Below are positions 7,103 to 8,420 of a DNA stretch of 8,420 nt, one piece after another. The translations under genes were made by a program, and so were the position numbers. The stretch spans positions 1-8,420 of the forward strand of contig JAKAWN010000300.1 of assembly GCA_021827245.1 (NCBI GenBank). Direction: 5' to 3'. The notes beneath the pieces were generated by a model that was given only the letters and a program-made list of their open reading frames with translations, made no database searches and was not told the origin of the DNA. How positions within the stretch are numbered: position 1 is the stretch's first letter; each line of letters begins with the position of its first letter. The DNA comes from Acidobacteriota bacterium (GTDB taxonomy: Bacteria; Acidobacteriota; Terriglobia; UBA7540).

Positions 7103-8404
7103 ATGAGTGAGCAGGCAAAAATAAGGAAAAAGCTGATTGAGGTGGCGCTGCCGTTGGAGGCGATCAACAAAGAGGCGGCGAGGGAGAAGTCCATTCGGCA
7201 TGGCCATCCCTCGACGCTGCACTTGTGGTGGGCGAGGCGGCCGCTCGCAGCGTGTCGGGCAGTATTGTTCGCATCTCTCGTTGACGATCCTTCAAGCCAT
7301 CCTGAACAGTTTCCCACCGAAGAAGCGCAGGACAAGGAACGGCAGCGCCTTTTTCGCATCATCGAGGAACTCGTCAAGTGGGATAACTCGAACAATGAAA
7401 CGGTCTTGAACGCTGCGCGAGCGGAGATTCTGAGGTCCACGAACGGCCATCCGCCGCCCGTGCTCGATCCCTTCTGCGGTGGAGGTTCGATACCGCTTGA
7501 AGCACAGCGGCTGGGACTCGAAGCCCATGCCAGCGATTTGAACCCCGTGGCGGTGCTCATTACCAAAGCCCTCATTGAGATTCCACCCAAGTTCGCCGGA
7601 AGACCACCCGTCAATCCCGAAGCGCGTAAGAAGCTCGACCATTCGAAAACATGGCGAGGCGCGCAGGGGCTCGCAGAAGACGTACGCTACTACGGCCAGT
7701 GGATGCGCGACGAAGCCGAGAAGCGCATCGGCCATTTATATCCCAAAGTCAAGCTGCCGAAGGAGCAGGGCGGGGGCGAAGCCACCGCAATAGCTTGGCT
7801 TTGGGCGCGAACCGTGAAGTGCCCAAATCCCGCGTGCGGTGCTCAAATGCCGCTTGTGCGGTCGTTTTGGCTTTCGACCAAGGCAGGAAAGAAGGCTTGG
7901 ATCGAGCCATTTGTCGTCAAAAAACACAAGGTCGTCCGGTTTGATGTGGCAACGGGCGTTGGGTCTCCGCCAGAAGGGACGGTCAATAGGCGTGGTGCAA
8001 CTTGCATCGTTTGCTCGACACCAGTTCCATTTGAATACGTGCGGGCCGAGAGCCAGGCAGATCGGATGGGTGCGCAACTGATGTCTATTGTCGCCGAGGG
8101 AACGAGCCGTCGATTGTACGTATCTCCGGACAACGACCATGAATCAGTCGCCAATTGCAGCGAGCCGCCAGGTGTTCCTGACACTGAGCTCCCGAAAGAA
8201 GCTCTTGGATTCCGGGTCCAGAACTACGGGATGGGTCATCACCGTCAGCTATTCACCAATCGACAGCTTACTGTCTTGACGACTCTGTGTGAACTAATCG
8301 GAGAGGCTCAAGAGGCGGTGGCTTCGGATTCCGGCGGTAATGGCGCCTATGCAAATGCGGTGGCCACGTATCTGGCATTCGCGCTGAGTAAAGGAGCGAG
8401 TTAG
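7103..8404 (+). CDS. DUF1156/COG1743 adenine-specific DNA methyltransferase (DrmMI-like), N-terminal half ending at an in-frame TAG
   Basis: The reading frame gives 433 residues from ATG 7103, 15 bases after the DUF262 gene, with no clear ribosome site, so translational coupling is likely. Residues 1-75 are the DUF1156 domain ([14 protein letters not shown], then [16 protein letters not shown]). The AdoMet-binding motif I is D-P-F-C-G-G-G-S (122-129), followed by S-D-L-N-P-V-A (144-150). A zinc-ribbon-like set follows: C240/C245 (C-P-N-P-A-C) and C301/C304 (C-I-V-C), as expected for COG1743. The catalytic D/N-P-P-Y motif is absent. In this family it lies in the C-terminal half, and full proteins are, from memory, around 900-1000 residues. 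The TAG at 8402-8404 cuts a conserved-looking stretch ([11 protein letters not shown]), and the next codons read W-S-S-I-C in the same frame. As it stands the product should be inactive. It could be a pseudogene, a split enzyme, a readthrough product or a sequencing error. In DISARM-like systems the enzyme protects self DNA. Confidence 0.85.
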   Translation: MSEQAKIRKKLIEVALPLEAINKEAAREKSIRHGHPSTLHLWWARRPLAACRAVLFASLVDDPSSHPEQFPTEEAQDKERQRLFRIIEELVKWDNSNNETVLNAARAEILRSTNGHPPPVLDPFCGGGSIPLEAQRLGLEAHASDLNPVAVLITKALIEIPPKFAGRPPVNPEARKKLDHSKTWRGAQGLAEDVRYYGQWMRDEAEKRIGHLYPKVKLPKEQGGGEATAIAWLWARTVKCPNPACGAQMPLVRSFWLSTKAGKKAWIEPFVVKKHKVVRFDVATGVGSPPEGTVNRRGATCIVCSTPVPFEYVRAESQADRMGAQLMSIVAEGTSRRLYVSPDNDHESVANCSEPPGVPDTELPKEALGFRVQNYGMGHHRQLFTNRQLTVLTTLCELIGEAQEAVASDSGGNGAYANAVATYLAFALSKGAS

Positions 8405-8420
8405 TGGTCCTCAATTTGCA

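Noticed and set aside
6898..7614. Minus-strand open frame (238 codons) across the DUF262-methyltransferase junction
   Set aside because: It overlaps two well-supported genes on the other strand, and its translation is rich in Ser, Arg and Leu with no domain pattern.
8402..8404. Genome-wide reassignment of TAG as a sense codon
   Set aside because: The other genes here end in TAA or TGA, which is compatible, but roughly 2,200 codons of helicase, DUF262, PIN and HRDC genes contain no other in-frame TAG. A local mutation, split gene, readthrough or sequencing error is simpler.
1853..8404. Firm naming of the operon as class 1 DISARM
   Set aside because: DrmA, DrmB and DrmC are not in the window, and the same helicase-DUF1156 pair also occurs with DUF499 genes. 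Only the downstream sequence can decide.

Overview
This is a slice of a bacterial phage-defence island on moderately GC-rich DNA (judged by eye; I cannot count it exactly). The host cannot be named from this window. The gene families are scattered widely by horizontal transfer, and there is no rRNA, tRNA or housekeeping gene. No CRISPR array, insertion sequence or integrase is visible.

Left part (1-1630). The window opens inside a gene whose visible C-terminus ends in an HRDC domain behind a basic linker, as in RecQ-type DNA helicases. Facing it on the minus strand is a protein with a PIN-type nuclease domain followed by a long C-terminal region with hydrophobic segments. The two genes converge on a 160-base gap that holds a perfect 7-bp inverted repeat. 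A divergent intergenic region (about 1601-1852) separates the PIN gene from the main operon and carries candidate signals for both directions.

Main operon (1853-8420, plus strand). Three genes lie close together. (1) A 1168-residue SNF2-type helicase has a beta-rich N-terminal domain, a complete two-lobe motor, coiled coils and a C-terminal DUF3883 domain with PD-(D/E)XK-like residues. (2) A 556-residue protein joins a DUF262 domain to an HNH/DUF1524-like nuclease end, as in GmrSD, BrxU and SspE. (3) The N-terminal half of a DUF1156/COG1743 adenine-specific DNA methyltransferase follows. A DrmD-like helicase next to a DUF1156 methyltransferase is the front of class 1 DISARM (DrmD-DrmMI-DrmA-DrmB-DrmC) and also of related DUF1156-DUF499 defence loci. 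The deciding downstream genes lie outside the window. By analogy the methyltransferase would mark self DNA, the helicase would act on unmarked DNA, and the DUF262-HNH protein would add a separate, modification-sensing cleavage step.

Main surprises. The methyltransferase frame stops at a TAG (8402-8404) before any catalytic DPPY motif, and the codons after the TAG read W-S-S-I-C, which looks like the family sequence continuing. This suggests a nonsense mutation, a split gene or readthrough. The second surprise is a DUF262-HNH nuclease gene placed between the helicase and methyltransferase genes.
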